This document shows positions 1-10,614 of a stretch of 64,000 nt of DNA, in pieces. Every line of letters begins with the position of its first letter. Within the stretch, counting starts at the first letter, position 1. Source of the DNA: Thauera linaloolentis 47Lol = DSM 12138 (GTDB lineage: Bacteria > Pseudomonadota > Gammaproteobacteria > Burkholderiales > Rhodocyclaceae). The stretch lies in the NCBI RefSeq assembly GCF_000310205.1, contig NZ_AMXE01000009.1, forward strand, positions 26,420-90,419, in the 5' to 3' direction. A model generated the notes under the pieces. The model searched no databases. It saw only the letters and a list, made by a program, of their open reading frames with translations, and had not been told where the DNA came from. Made by a program: the position numbers and the translations under genes.

Positions 1-249
1 CTCAAGGCGCGCAAGGGGCCGAGTTCGATCGCGGGATGCAAGCTGTGCACCGGATTCATCACCACGCAGGCGCTGCTTGCGCTGTTGCACCCCGAGGAGC
101 TGCGCTGCGTGCCGTGGTATACCTACCTCGATGCGCGCCTCGGGCGTTTCCGCCATCGCCGGCTATGGATGGGCAACCGGCATCCCCTGCAGCGCCTGAA
201 GAGTTACGTCGCCAAGCGGCGCCTGGAAAAGCTCGGCGCGGCATCCTGA
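1..249 (+). CDS. ThiF/E1-like family protein, C-terminal fragment
   Basis: Frame 1 is open from the first base to a TGA at 247-249 and encodes the last 82 residues of a protein whose start lies outside the window. The fragment has a short hydrophobic stretch (TTQALLALL), then a DARLGRF segment and a GNRHPLQRLKSY tail. From memory, tails with a 'Pgg-NR-PLQRL' ending are typical of stand-alone ThiF/MoeB-like adenylyltransferases, which adenylate a protein C-terminus or similar acid. The ATP-binding Rossmann part is not visible, so this is inference from the tail alone. It reads in the same direction as the following lipid-transport-like genes, with a gap of 77 bases. A TAGAAT -10-like hexamer at 276-281 may start the next transcription unit. 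Confidence 0.5.
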   Translation, partial: LKARKGPSSIAGCKLCTGFITTQALLALLHPEELRCVPWYTYLDARLGRFRHRRLWMGNRHPLQRLKSYVAKRRLEKLGAAS

Positions 250-326
250 GGCCAGGGCGAGCGGCGGTGCTGGGTTAGAATCGGCCGGGCCTTGCCTGGT
301 GCGGCAGGAATTTCGACGGAGGAGTG

Positions 327-1163
327 ATGACGACGACACCATTTCATTCCCGCTGCGGCTGGCCGGGCATGCAGCGCGGGGTGCTGGTATTGCTGGCCGG
401 CCTGGTGCTGGCCGCGCAGTCGTTCGCCGATGATGCCGGGATGCAGCTGGCGCAAAAGGTATACGACCGCCCTGATGGGGACGATGCATCCTCGGCGGTG
501 ACGATGACGCTGACCGAGAAGGATCGCAGCCCGCGTGTGCGCAGTCTGTTTCTGTATCGTGCCAGTGCCGATTCGGGCAACGTGTCGACGCTGATCCGGT
601 TTACCGCGCCGGCCGATATCGACGGGACGGGCCTGCTTACCCAGGACCTGGCAGATGGCGAGACCAATCAGTGGATCTACCTGCCCGCGATGCAGCGGGT
701 GCGCAGGGTGGACTCCAATCGCAAGGGCGGGCGTTTCGTCAACTCGGATTATTACTTCGAGGATCTGCGCGACCGGAAGCCGACGAAGGACGTGCATCGG
801 GTGATCGGCCAGGAGCGCATCGGCGAGATCGATTGCGAGGTGCTCGAAAGCATTCCGGCCGAGGCGGGCAATTCGGTGTATGTCCGGCGGGTGAGCTGGA
901 TCGATCCGGTGAGCCTGCTGCCGTTGCGGGTGGATTTTTTCGAGAAGAGCGCCGACAAGCCGAGCAAACGCCTGCTGGTGGAAAAGCACGCGCAGGTGGA
1001 AGGGTACTGGACGGTGATGGACAGTGTCCTGACCGACCTCGGCAGTGGGCATCAGACCCGGTTGACGGTGAATCGCATTGTCTACGACCGCAAGCTGCCC
1101 GCCCGCCTGTTCGGTTCCAAGGCCCTGGAAGAAGAGCGAATGGAGAAGGAGTTTCGGCCGTGA
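327..1163 (+). CDS. LolA-like outer membrane lipoprotein-sorting protein
   Basis: 278 residues with an N-terminal signal peptide: a hydrophobic run LVLLAGLVLAAQ ending near SFA-DD. The mature part has the layout of the periplasmic LolA-like half-barrel family annotated as 'outer membrane lipoprotein-sorting protein'. Supporting segments are WIYLPAMQRVRRV, a GRFVNSDYYFEDLRDR loop and a late WTVMDSV/TRLTVNRIVYD strand pair. Such proteins are thought to carry a lipid or lipoprotein across the periplasm. The ATG at 327 is chosen because GGAGG lies at 318-322; a GTG at 324 is too close to it. The gene precedes a probable outer-membrane barrel and an MMPL/RND exporter on the same strand, so the three probably form an inner-membrane to outer-membrane lipid export route (inference). 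This is not the general LolA, which is usually about 200 residues. Confidence 0.75.
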   Translation: MTTTPFHSRCGWPGMQRGVLVLLAGLVLAAQSFADDAGMQLAQKVYDRPDGDDASSAVTMTLTEKDRSPRVRSLFLYRASADSGNVSTLIRFTAPADIDGTGLLTQDLADGETNQWIYLPAMQRVRRVDSNRKGGRFVNSDYYFEDLRDRKPTKDVHRVIGQERIGEIDCEVLESIPAEAGNSVYVRRVSWIDPVSLLPLRVDFFEKSADKPSKRLLVEKHAQVEGYWTVMDSVLTDLGSGHQTRLTVNRIVYDRKLPARLFGSKALEEERMEKEFRP

Positions 1164-1204
1164 TCCGCGCCGGGCATAGGGATGGGATGGTTTCGGGAGC
1201 ACGT

Positions 1205-2470
1205 ATGAAGGGATTGAGCGGACTGGCACGGGTCGTGGCGCTGTGCCTGGCGGCAGGGGGCGCGGCGGGCAGTCTGGCGGCCGAGGACGACGAAGGCGCG
1301 TTCGACGCCAGGGTGGATACGCTGTGGCTGGAAACCGGCGGCCTTGTCGACCATCCCGAGGCGTCGGGCTCCGGGTTGTTGCATGGTGCGGTAAGCGGAA
1401 GAGGGCATGCAGGCGCGTGGGAGTACATGCTTGGCGCGCGCTTCGATGCCAACACCCAGTTCGGGGGCCAGGATTACACGCGCCTGCGTGTCGACTATGC
1501 CGAGAACTATCTGCGTTGGCGCGGAGACGACACGCGTGTCACGGTGGGCGCACAGAACATCATGTGGGGGCGCGTCGACGAGATATCTCCGATCGATCGG
1601 ATGAGCCGGGCGGATCTGACCCGCATCGTTCTCGACAAGCTTCCCGAGCGCCGCCGCGCGGTGCCCGCGGTGCGCGTGGAACACTATGTCGACGAAATCA
1701 AGATCGACGCGGTATGGCTGCCGGCCTTCGATGATGCCGTGATGCCCGACCGGCGCAGCGTGTGGCATCCGGTCGATACCGAGGGAGGCCGGCTGCTGGG
1801 CCTGGGCGAGATACCCTTGCTGAAGGGCTTCAGGGTGAAGGAGGCGGACCAGAACGGCAGTGGCGGCGGAGGCATTCGTGTCACCAAGGGCGGGGATGAG
1901 CTGGACTATGGCTTCAGCATCCAGCGCGTACGGCAGTCGCAGCCCTACTACCGCGTGACGCCGGGCGTGCTGCAGGCGGTGCATCCGTACAGCACGGTGC
2001 TCGGCGGAGAACTGGAAGCCGAGCGCCTGGGCGCGACCTGGCGCATGGAGGCGGCCTGGAGCAGCGACGTTCCGGTCACGACCCGGGACTTCCGCTTCCT
2101 CACCCGACGCGGATTCGACGTGGTGCTCGGCACCGAGTTCTTCCCCGGTGATGGAGAAACGCGGGTGACGCTCCAAGTGAGCGGGCACAAGACCTCGGTC
2201 GACCAGCGGGTGCTGGACCGGACCGAGTTCTATGCTTTCAATGGAGAGATCGAGCATCCGTTCGCCAGAGGACGCTGGCGTGCCGACCTGCGCTTCGTCG
2301 TCGGTATCGGCGAGCGCGATCTCTACCTGAACCCCAAACTGACGTACACCGGTATCGACGAGCATGAGATCTTCATCGCCGCGCATGTTTTCGACGGTGC
2401 CGAAAAGACGCTCGGCGGCTACTATGACCGCAATGACTCGGTCATGCTGGGCTGGTTGGCCAAGTTCTGA
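1205..2470 (+). CDS. putative outer-membrane beta-barrel protein
   Basis: 421 residues from an ATG at 1205 with GGGAG at 1195-1199. A signal peptide is visible (VVALCLAAGGAAGSLAAED). The mature protein is rich in alternating amphipathic strands with aromatic girdles, and the C-terminus ends in ...VMLGWLAKF, a hydrophobic strand with terminal Phe as expected for BAM-assembled barrels. I do not recognise the exact family; the layout resembles DUF1302-type or porin-like barrels encoded next to MMPL transporters. The frame stays open far upstream, to 671, but that stretch overlaps the preceding gene and lacks a signal peptide, so it is not used. Position between the LolA-like gene and the RND gene suggests the outer-membrane end of the same lipid export path (inference). 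Confidence 0.65.
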   Translation: MKGLSGLARVVALCLAAGGAAGSLAAEDDEGAFDARVDTLWLETGGLVDHPEASGSGLLHGAVSGRGHAGAWEYMLGARFDANTQFGGQDYTRLRVDYAENYLRWRGDDTRVTVGAQNIMWGRVDEISPIDRMSRADLTRIVLDKLPERRRAVPAVRVEHYVDEIKIDAVWLPAFDDAVMPDRRSVWHPVDTEGGRLLGLGEIPLLKGFRVKEADQNGSGGGGIRVTKGGDELDYGFSIQRVRQSQPYYRVTPGVLQAVHPYSTVLGGELEAERLGATWRMEAAWSSDVPVTTRDFRFLTRRGFDVVLGTEFFPGDGETRVTLQVSGHKTSVDQRVLDRTEFYAFNGEIEHPFARGRWRADLRFVVGIGERDLYLNPKLTYTGIDEHEIFIAAHVFDGAEKTLGGYYDRNDSVMLGWLAKF

Positions 2471-2539
2471 CAAGGCGGAGCCTTAGGGGCGGAGCCGTCG
2501 CCGGTTCTGGCTGATTCAGGTCCGTGTGCAAGGCAGACA

Positions 2540-4852
2540 ATGCAGAATTCCTGGTTTCAGTCCCTGAAGCGTGTGGTCATGCAACCGCGCCTGATGCGCT
2601 GGCGCCCGGCGCTGGCCATCATCATCGCCGTGCACCTGGTGTGCGGCGCGTTGCTGCTGCGGCTCGACCTGAATAACGCGCCCGGGCTTTATTTTCCCGA
2701 GGATTCGCCGGCGAGCGTGCTGGAGCGCGAGCTGAGAGCGCAGTTTCCGAACGATGAGTTTCTCGTCGGCCTTTTCTCCGACGACCGGATCTACTCGGCA
2801 CAGACGGTGGCGGCGATCCATCGGCTCGTGGAGCGGCTTGGGCGGCATGCCGACGTCGATCGCGTGTTCTCCGTGACCAGCGTCGATCACATCGCCGGCA
2901 GTGCCGACGGTTTCGTCGTCGAGCCCTTGGTCGATGCGGACGGCCTGGCGGACGAAACCGAGGAGGCGCGCAGGGCGAGGGTTCTCGGAGACCGCTTTGC
3001 ACCGGGATGGCTCGCCTCGCGCGACGGGCGCTCGCTTGCAGTGATCGTACGCACCCAGCAGCTCGACGAAAGCCGCCAGCGCCAGTCGATCGAAAGCGAG
3101 TTTCATGCTGCGGTGGAGGATGAGCGCCTGCAGGACAAGCTCGTCGCGGTTGCCGGCACGGTCGCGCTCGATGCGGCCGAACTCCGGTCGATGCTGCACG
3201 ATTCGCTGGTGTTTACGCCGCTGGTCATGGGGCTGGGGCTGCTGCTGCTTTACTGGGTGGTGGGGCGGCTGGCCCCGGTCGTGATTGGCGCGGTGGCGAT
3301 GAGTACGGTCGTGGTGTTCTGCGTCGGCGTGATGGCGGCGATCGGCTTGCCGTACACTTTGGTGACGGCGATGGTACCGACACTCCTGTCGGCCTATACC
3401 GTGTCGAATCTGCTTCACCTGTACGCCGCGGCCAAGCGGATGCAGGAGGCGGGTTTCCGGCGGCCGAAGCGGATCGTTTTTGCGCTGCAGACCGTGCATG
3501 CGCCCTCGATGTTCAACGTCCTGACCACCGCGGCCGGCATGCTGAGCCTGGTGCTCGTCCAGATCCCGCCGATACAGGTGTTCGGCATGGTTGCCGCGCT
3601 GGGCGTGCTGACGATCTACTTCGTCGTCTTCTACCTGGTCCCCGCCCTGTTGATGAAATTCGACAACCGGCGCTGGCCACGGGAGGGGAGTGGCTTTGCC
3701 TGGACGAAGCGCCTTTCGTACGCGTTTGCCCGCTTCGGCATGCGGCGCGCCGGCTGGGTGGTCGGTAGTGCGCTGGTGGTGGTGGTCGCGACGGTTCCAC
3801 TGGTGTTGAACGTCGAGGCAGAGTCCGACCTCCTGAAGTTCTTTGGCGAGGCGCATCCGTTGACACAATCGACCGCCCGGGTGGAGGCCGAACTCGTCGG
3901 CGTGACCGCGCTCGAGATCGTGGTCGATGGCACCGGGCGCGATGCCTTCAAGGACGCACAGCGGCTCGGCGCCATCAAGGCATTGCAGTCGAAGGTGGAA
4001 GCCTTGCCCGAAGTCGATCGCGCGCTGTCGATGATGGACATCGTCGAGGAGATGAACTGGGCGTTCAACGAAGAAGACCCGCAGTTCCGCCGCCTGCCCG
4101 ACGACGACAGGATGTTGAGTCAGTTGCTGCTGGTCTACGACGGGCGGGACCTGCAAGAGCTCGTCGACGGCGAGTACCAGCGCATGCGGATCCTGCTGAA
4201 CCTGAATGTCCATGGCGCGAATGCGATCCAGGACGTCATCGGGAAGATCGAGGGTTTGATTGCAGCGGAAGGCGTGCCGGGCCTGAAATGGCAGTTCGCC
4301 GGCTATGGGCGTCTGTTCGCAGACCAGGAAGACCTGCTGGTCACGGGGCAGTTGCACAGTTTCATGGGGGCCTTCGGGCAGATCTTCATCTTGCTCGCAC
4401 TGCTGTGGCGTTCGGTATCGACCGCCATCATCGGCATGCTGCCCAACCTTGCTCCGCTTTACTTCGTGTTCACTCTGATGGGGGGCATGGGCATCAACCT
4501 GGACATGGCGACGGTGCTGATCGCGGGTGTGGTCCTCGGCATCACGGTGGACGACACGATCCACCTCTTCCATAGCTATCACGAACGCCGTGCGAAGGGC
4601 ATGAGCACCGTGTTTGCCGTTGCGCGCAGCTTCGAGGCCTCGGGCCGCGCCGTGATGGCGGTTTCGCTGTTGCTGGTGTCGCAGTTCCTGCTGCTGTCCA
4701 CATCCGATTTCGTGCCCACCGCCAATTTCGGCATGTTGACCGCGATCGGCCTGCTTTCGGGGCAGATGCTCGAATTGCTGCTGCTGCCCGCATTGCTGGT
4801 GCTGTGGAGCAAGTTGCGGCAGGCTCGCGTTTGGCGGCGAAGCAAGGACTGA
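2540..4852 (+). CDS. MMPL/RND-family lipid exporter
   Basis: 770 residues with the duplicated RND architecture of the MMPL/HpnN branch. There is one transmembrane helix near residues 22-42, a periplasmic loop, a cluster of helices around residues 220-370, a second single helix near 405-425, a second periplasmic loop and a final helix cluster around residues 605-760. Acidic residues in the second cluster (GVVLGITVDDTIHLFHSYH) match the proton-relay motif GxxxDD of MMPL proteins. At 770 residues it is shorter than AcrB-type pumps (about 1,040), as expected for lipid/hopanoid-type exporters. It follows the outer-membrane barrel gene by 69 bases on the same strand. The substrate is unknown; the adjacent acyl-activation and acyl-reduction genes point to a fatty-acid-derived lipid (inference). 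Confidence 0.85.
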   Translation: MQNSWFQSLKRVVMQPRLMRWRPALAIIIAVHLVCGALLLRLDLNNAPGLYFPEDSPASVLERELRAQFPNDEFLVGLFSDDRIYSAQTVAAIHRLVERLGRHADVDRVFSVTSVDHIAGSADGFVVEPLVDADGLADETEEARRARVLGDRFAPGWLASRDGRSLAVIVRTQQLDESRQRQSIESEFHAAVEDERLQDKLVAVAGTVALDAAELRSMLHDSLVFTPLVMGLGLLLLYWVVGRLAPVVIGAVAMSTVVVFCVGVMAAIGLPYTLVTAMVPTLLSAYTVSNLLHLYAAAKRMQEAGFRRPKRIVFALQTVHAPSMFNVLTTAAGMLSLVLVQIPPIQVFGMVAALGVLTIYFVVFYLVPALLMKFDNRRWPREGSGFAWTKRLSYAFARFGMRRAGWVVGSALVVVVATVPLVLNVEAESDLLKFFGEAHPLTQSTARVEAELVGVTALEIVVDGTGRDAFKDAQRLGAIKALQSKVEALPEVDRALSMMDIVEEMNWAFNEEDPQFRRLPDDDRMLSQLLLVYDGRDLQELVDGEYQRMRILLNLNVHGANAIQDVIGKIEGLIAAEGVPGLKWQFAGYGRLFADQEDLLVTGQLHSFMGAFGQIFILLALLWRSVSTAIIGMLPNLAPLYFVFTLMGGMGINLDMATVLIAGVVLGITVDDTIHLFHSYHERRAKGMSTVFAVARSFEASGRAVMAVSLLLVSQFLLLSTSDFVPTANFGMLTAIGLLSGQMLELLLLPALLVLWSKLRQARVWRRSKD

Positions 4853-4860
4853 TGCTGGGC

Positions 4861-5988
4861 CTATGTCTTGGCCGTACCGCGTGTCAGGTAGCGGCCGACG
4901 ACGACGGGAAGGTAGGCGGATGGGGAAGGCAGTGCCTCGCCCCTCTGCGATAGCCAATCAAGATAGGCATCGTTACCGAAGCCCTGCTGGTCCGCCAGGT
5001 AATCCATGTAGATCGGCAGTGTCGAGAGGGCGCGGCGGCGCGACGGGAGAAGCCAGCCGGCGATCCGTGGAAGGGCGCTGAACCAGCTCGCCGGGAGGGT
5101 GATGCTGCGCGGGGTCTTGCGGCCGTGCTTGCTGAAGATCTCGCGCAGGATGGTCTTCAGTTCATCCAGCCGCGGGGCCGTGCCCGGGCCGGAGCAGAGA
5201 TGAAAGATCCTTCCGGCTGTCGCCGGCTCCCCGCTTGCAGCGACGATTGCCGCTGCGACCTGGTCGACGGGAATGATGTCCAGCCGTACATCGCCGAGAT
5301 CGGGATAAAGCCCGAAGGTCTTGCTCCCCGACAGGATCTCGCAGATGTAGTAGAAGATCTGGTAGTGGATGATGCGGCCGTCGCGTGAATCCCCGATGAC
5401 CATGCTGGGGCGGTGCACGGTGATCGGCAGATGTTCGTCCTCGATCGCCTTGCGAACGAGCGCCTCGGCCTCGGCCTTGGATTGTTCGTAGGTGTTGTGG
5501 AAGCTGCGGGATTCGTCGATCCATCGTTCAGGCAGGATGCCCTGGCGCTTGCCGGCGATTCCCACGGTACTCACGAACTCCACTTTTTCCAGTACGCCGT
5601 TTTCCGCTAGGCGGCGGGCTAGATCGAGGATGGCCAGGGCAGAGCCGACCGCCGAGCGGCGCGCCGCGTCGAGCGGGTCGTTCATGCGCACGCTTGCGGC
5701 ACAGTGGATGACGTGCGTGGTATCGGCCAGCAGCGTCTCATAGGCTTCCGCGGCCAGTCCGAAACCGGGCAGGGCGGCATCGCCGCGCAGCGGTATCAGG
5801 CGTGCCCTTGCGGGGTCATCCGGCGCCAGGCGCCAGAATGCACAGAGCGATTCGAAGCGCTCGGCGAGGTGTTCGGCAGAGTCGGCGCGCAGCAGCATTC
5901 GCACGATGCTGCCGGGCTTGGCAAGCAGCATTGGCACGATGGCGCTGCCTACGGCGCCGGAGGCACCCGTAAGGAAATAGTGGTTCAT
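4861..5988 (-). CDS. thioester-reductase-type extended SDR (NAD_binding_4)
   Basis: 375 residues. The N-terminus carries the nucleotide-binding motif TGASGAVGSAIV (TGxxGxxG). The catalytic YxxxK occurs as YEQSKAEAE, with an upstream EFVSTVGIAG strand providing the Ser/Thr. The C-terminal half (HLCSGPGTAPRLDELK) fits the male-sterility/thioester-reductase branch of extended SDRs, which reduce acyl thioesters to aldehydes or alcohols using NAD(P)H. The start codon overlaps the stop of the upstream acyl ligase by 4 bases (ATGA at 5985-5988), so the two are probably translationally coupled. Together they look like a split version of carboxylic acid reductase: one protein activates the acid, the next reduces it (inference). 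It converges on the MMPL gene with 8 bases between the stops. Confidence 0.75.
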   Translation of the reverse strand: MNHYFLTGASGAVGSAIVPMLLAKPGSIVRMLLRADSAEHLAERFESLCAFWRLAPDDPARARLIPLRGDAALPGFGLAAEAYETLLADTTHVIHCAASVRMNDPLDAARRSAVGSALAILDLARRLAENGVLEKVEFVSTVGIAGKRQGILPERWIDESRSFHNTYEQSKAEAEALVRKAIEDEHLPITVHRPSMVIGDSRDGRIIHYQIFYYICEILSGSKTFGLYPDLGDVRLDIIPVDQVAAAIVAASGEPATAGRIFHLCSGPGTAPRLDELKTILREIFSKHGRKTPRSITLPASWFSALPRIAGWLLPSRRRALSTLPIYMDYLADQQGFGNDAYLDWLSQRGEALPSPSAYLPVVVGRYLTRGTAKT

Positions 5989-7754
5989 GGCATCTCGATG
6001 ATGGGCAGCGTGGTTCGTGCCGCCTGTTGTGAATCGGCGTAGGCCCGATCGATGCCGGCGGCGAACCGTTCTTCTATCCGGGCGCGGCGCAGCTTCAGGT
6101 TGGCCGTCAGCTCTCCGTCCGCCACGCTCAGCGGGCGCCTGGACACGATGAGGGCGCCTGGATGCTGATGCACGGGAAGTCCGGCGCAGGCACTAGCGAC
6201 GTCGTTGGCAATACGCGCCCGGGCTGTGGCATCGAGCTCGGCGAGATGTTCGGACTGCGCGTCCAGTGTCAGGATTGCGATCGGGAAGGGCCGATTGCGC
6301 CCGACGGCGACGGCGTGGTCTACGTAGTCGATCTGCTTCAGGGCTGTTTCGATGGGTACCGGTGCAACACGTCGTCCGGTCGATGTCTTGAATATCTCGC
6401 TTTTCCGTCCTTCGAGCCAAAGGCGGCCTTCATCGTCCAGACGTGCAAAGTCGCCGGTGTGCAGGAATCCGTCGCCGTCCAGCGAGTCTGCAGGAGCGGT
6501 GTCGCGATAGTAGCCGCGGAAAACACCGGGGCCCCGCACGAGCAGTTCGCCATCGTCGGCAATGCGCAACTGGTTGCCCGGCAAGGGGCGTCCCACGCTG
6601 CCGAAGCGGAAGTCGTCGAGCCGGTTGATCGTCATGGGCACCACGTTCTCGCTGATTCCATAGGCTTCGAGCACCAGCCAGCCCAGGCCGTGAAAGCGTT
6701 CCAGCAGCCAGGGCGGGAGGGCGGCCGAGCCGCTGACCATGAATTGAAGCTCCGGGCCGGCCAGGAGGCGGATGCGCTGGAGAATGCTGCGTGAGAGCGG
6801 ATGTAGCAGGCGCACCCAGGGAGGCGCAGACCTGCCGTCCCGCAGCGCGGCGGCGTGGCGGCAGCCGATATCCCAGGCCGCTTCTACGACGATGCGCAGG
6901 GGGAGCGGTTGCCGACGCACTTGGGAGACGATCCCCTGATGCAGTTTTTCATAAAAGCGCGGGACGCCGACGAACAGTGTCGGGCGAATCTCGGGCAGGC
7001 ACTGCACCAACCTGTCGGGCTGGCCGACGAAGTAACTGTGGGCACCGCAATTCAGCGCCACCAGATTCAGGATGCGCTGAAAGAGGTTCGCCAGTGGCAG
7101 CCAGCACACTGTGCGCGCGCCGTTGCGTACGCTGGGAAAACACGCGATCAAGGCGTCAACCGCAAGCGTGATCTGCCGGTGCGAATAGGCGATGCCTTTG
7201 GGGGTACCGGTGCTGCCGGAGGTGAATACGATCGTTGCGGTGTCTTCGGCTTGCGGGACGTGCGCGACAGGCATCGTTTCCGGGCGGGAGGCGAGCAGGT
7301 CGGAGAGTAGCCGTCCGCGCGCCGGTGCTTCAGCGTTTGCGGAGGCGACGATACCGATCGCCTCGCCTCCCCAGAGCGCCGAAAGCCGGTCGAGATCGTT
7401 CGTAGCCTGTGCGATCACGATGCGCGGCTCGGTCAGCAACAGGATGTGCGCGAGGTTCGTATCGGCATCATGGCGGTCGAGTCCGACGACGACACCTCCT
7501 GCCGCCAGCGCTGCATGGTGGCAGAACTCCCACTCCGGGCACGTGGGGAGCATGATGGCGATACGGTCGCCCGGGCTCAACCCGAGCCTGGCGAATTCGT
7601 ATGCGAGGCGATCGACGGTCGCGGCGACTTCCTGCCAGCCGATGGCGCACCACGCGCCGCCGGTTTCCGGCTGGAAGAGGTAGGCTGGAGAAGCCGCGTC
7701 CCGCCGCGCCCTTTCGCGCAGGCGAGCGGTGATGGTGTCCGGCAAGGAGATCAT
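5985..7754 (-). CDS. AMP-dependent acyl-CoA synthetase/ligase
   Basis: 589 residues of the ANL superfamily, which adenylate a carboxylic acid and usually transfer it to CoA or a carrier. The P-loop-like A3 motif is TIVFTSGSTGTPKG. Further family blocks are LEAYGISENVVPMT (A5), HTGDFARLDDEGRLWLEGRKSE (A7/A8; Asp of TGD and Arg of GRK) and a late NLKLRRARIEE segment. The domain order matches long-chain fatty acyl ligases (FadD15-like), with a large N-terminal and a small C-terminal lid domain. It is the first gene of a two-gene minus-strand unit with the SDR reductase (4-base overlap). The acyl substrate cannot be told from sequence. The 153 bases between this start and the proB stop hold no gene I can support. 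Confidence 0.85.
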   Translation of the reverse strand: MISLPDTITARLRERARRDAASPAYLFQPETGGAWCAIGWQEVAATVDRLAYEFARLGLSPGDRIAIMLPTCPEWEFCHHAALAAGGVVVGLDRHDADTNLAHILLLTEPRIVIAQATNDLDRLSALWGGEAIGIVASANAEAPARGRLLSDLLASRPETMPVAHVPQAEDTATIVFTSGSTGTPKGIAYSHRQITLAVDALIACFPSVRNGARTVCWLPLANLFQRILNLVALNCGAHSYFVGQPDRLVQCLPEIRPTLFVGVPRFYEKLHQGIVSQVRRQPLPLRIVVEAAWDIGCRHAAALRDGRSAPPWVRLLHPLSRSILQRIRLLAGPELQFMVSGSAALPPWLLERFHGLGWLVLEAYGISENVVPMTINRLDDFRFGSVGRPLPGNQLRIADDGELLVRGPGVFRGYYRDTAPADSLDGDGFLHTGDFARLDDEGRLWLEGRKSEIFKTSTGRRVAPVPIETALKQIDYVDHAVAVGRNRPFPIAILTLDAQSEHLAELDATARARIANDVASACAGLPVHQHPGALIVSRRPLSVADGELTANLKLRRARIEERFAAGIDRAYADSQQAARTTLPIIEMP

Positions 7755-7907
7755 TTCAGTCCAGGCACAAATCCGCCCGCCAAGCGCCTCGTGAAACCGC
7801 GGCGCATGACGGACGGCAGCGTGAATAGGCGATGCATCGATTCTGATGGCATCGCCGGGAAAACGCCAGCGGTGTGCGTGGTAAGGCGTGTGCTTCGGCG
7901 CGGCCGT

Positions 7908-9023
7908 CTATCGGCTGACCATGTTGTCCCGATGGATCAGCTCGGGTTCATCGACGTAGCCAAGCAGCCTCTCGATCTCGGCCGTCGGCTTGCGCGCGAT
8001 CCTGCGGCATTCGGCCGCGCTGTAGTTGACCAGCCCGCGCGCCACTTCTTCTCCCGCAGTGGTCCGGCACGCCACGGCCGCACCGCGTGCGAAATCGCCG
8101 CGAACCTCGGCAACCCCCACTGGCAGCAGGCTGCATCCGCTCTTCAAGGCGAGCACGGCGCCGTCGTCGATGATCAGGTCGCCCGCCAGTTGCAGGTGGT
8201 CGGCCAGCCACTGCTTGCGCGCCTGCAGCGGGCTGCTGCTGGCGTAGAGCAGGCTGCCGATGGCTTCTCCCGCGCTCAGGCGCAGCAGCGGGTCGCGTTC
8301 GCGCCCGCTGGCGATGCAGGTGTGGGCGCCGCTGCGTGCGGCGCGCTGGGCGGCGCGGATCTTGGTGATCATGCCGCCCTTGCTGATGCCGCTGCCGGCA
8401 CCGCCGGCCATGGCCTCGAAGCGGCGATCCTCGGCGCGGCCTTCGGCGATCAGTGTGGCCGTGGGGTCACGGCGCGGATCGGCGGTGTACAGGCCCTGCT
8501 GGTCGGTGAGGATGATCAGTGCGTCGGCTTCGATCAGGTTCGCGACCAGCGCGCCGAGGGTGTCGTTGTCGCCGAACTTGATCTCGTCGGTGACGACCGT
8601 GTCGTTCTCGTTGATGATCGGCACGACGCCGAGTTCGAGCAGCGTGGTCAGCGTGCTGCGGGCATTAAGGTAGCGCGTGCGGTCGGAGAGGTCTTCGTGC
8701 GTCAGCAGGATCTGCGCGGTTTGCAGGCCGTGCCGGGAAAAGGCTTTTTCATAGGCTTCGACCAGCCCCATCTGGCCGACGGCCGCGGCGGCCTGCAGCC
8801 TGCTCATCTCGTGCGGGCGCCGGAGCCAGCCCAGGCGCTGCATGCCGGCGGCGATGGCGCCGGAGGAGACGAGCGCGACCTCGCGCCCCTCGGCGCGCAG
8901 CACGGCGATCTGGCGTGCCCAGCCGTCGAGTGCTTCCTTGTCGAGGCCGGCGCCGTTGTTGGTGACGAGGGCGCTGCCGACTTTCACCACGAGGCGGCGG
9001 GCGTTGCGGATCTTGGTTCTCAT
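7908..9023 (-). CDS. proB: glutamate 5-kinase
   Basis: 371 residues. ProB phosphorylates L-glutamate with ATP, the first step of proline synthesis, in the cytoplasm. The amino-acid kinase domain starts at [18 protein letters not shown] and includes [31 protein letters not shown] and [16 protein letters not shown], which form the glutamate and ATP sites. A C-terminal PUA domain (residues about 275-360, from [14 protein letters not shown]) is present, as in full-length proteobacterial ProB. It lies 43 bases downstream of obgE at the end of the rplU-rpmA-obgE-proB series, a common betaproteobacterial order. The intrinsic terminator after rpmA means that proB and obgE are read either by read-through or from their own promoter. 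Confidence 0.96.
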   Translation of the reverse strand: MRTKIRNARRLVVKVGSALVTNNGAGLDKEALDGWARQIAVLRAEGREVALVSSGAIAAGMQRLGWLRRPHEMSRLQAAAAVGQMGLVEAYEKAFSRHGLQTAQILLTHEDLSDRTRYLNARSTLTTLLELGVVPIINENDTVVTDEIKFGDNDTLGALVANLIEADALIILTDQQGLYTADPRRDPTATLIAEGRAEDRRFEAMAGGAGSGISKGGMITKIRAAQRAARSGAHTCIASGRERDPLLRLSAGEAIGSLLYASSSPLQARKQWLADHLQLAGDLIIDDGAVLALKSGCSLLPVGVAEVRGDFARGAAVACRTTAGEEVARGLVNYSAAECRRIARKPTAEIERLLGYVDEPELIHRDNMVSR

Positions 9024-9066
9024 CTGTGGCAGACCTTGGGGTCAAAACAGGGCGCGACGTGCCGGC

Positions 9067-10257
<1,191 letters not shown>

Positions 10258-10272
10258 TCAACCTTCAAAATG

Positions 10273-10302
10273 AAAAAAGCCCTACCGCAAGGATAGGGCT
10301 TT
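10273..10302 (-). terminator. intrinsic terminator after rpmA
   Basis: Read on the minus strand, the stem AAAGCCCTA/TAGGGCTTT with an inner CC/GG extension closes a short loop and is followed by a run of T residues (A run at 10273-10278 on the plus strand). It sits 29 bases past the rpmA stop and 22 bases before obgE, so it should end or attenuate the rplU-rpmA transcript and lower obgE-proB expression relative to the ribosomal genes. Confidence 0.85.
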
Positions 10303-10330
10303 GGTGCTGCAAAGCGCGTGGCGCGAGTGA

Positions 10331-10594
10331 TCAGGCCGCTTCGGGCACGATGATCACGGTGCGGCGCTTCGACGGGCCCTTGACCGCGAACTGCACGACG
10401 CCGTCCTTCAGCGCGAACAGGGTGTGGTCCTTGCCGATGCCGACATTGTCGCCCGGATGGTACTCGGTGCCGCGCTGGCGGACGATGATGTTGCCGGCGA
10501 GCACGAACTGGCCGCCGTAGCGCTTCACGCCGAGGCGTTTCGATTCCGAGTCGCGGCCGTTACGCGAACTGCCGCCAGCTTTTTTGTGTGCCAT
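10331..10594 (-). CDS. rpmA: 50S ribosomal protein L27
   Basis: 87 residues, the usual length. The N-terminal [19 protein letters not shown] is the diagnostic L27 start; the tail reaches the peptidyl-transferase centre of the ribosome. The middle [18 protein letters not shown] is also conserved. A strong Shine-Dalgarno (AGGGGG) lies 9 bases upstream of the ATG on the minus strand. It is second in the rplU-rpmA operon, 20 bases after rplU, and is followed by an intrinsic terminator. Confidence 0.98.
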   Translation of the reverse strand: MAHKKAGGSSRNGRDSESKRLGVKRYGGQFVLAGNIIVRQRGTEYHPGDNVGIGKDHTLFALKDGVVQFAVKGPSKRRTVIIVPEAA

Positions 10595-10614
10595 GTCGGA
10601 TTACCCCCTGCGCC

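Noticed and set aside
671..1204. Longer start for the outer-membrane barrel gene
   Set aside because: The upstream frame overlaps the LolA-like gene and gives Arg/Gly-rich sequence without a signal peptide.
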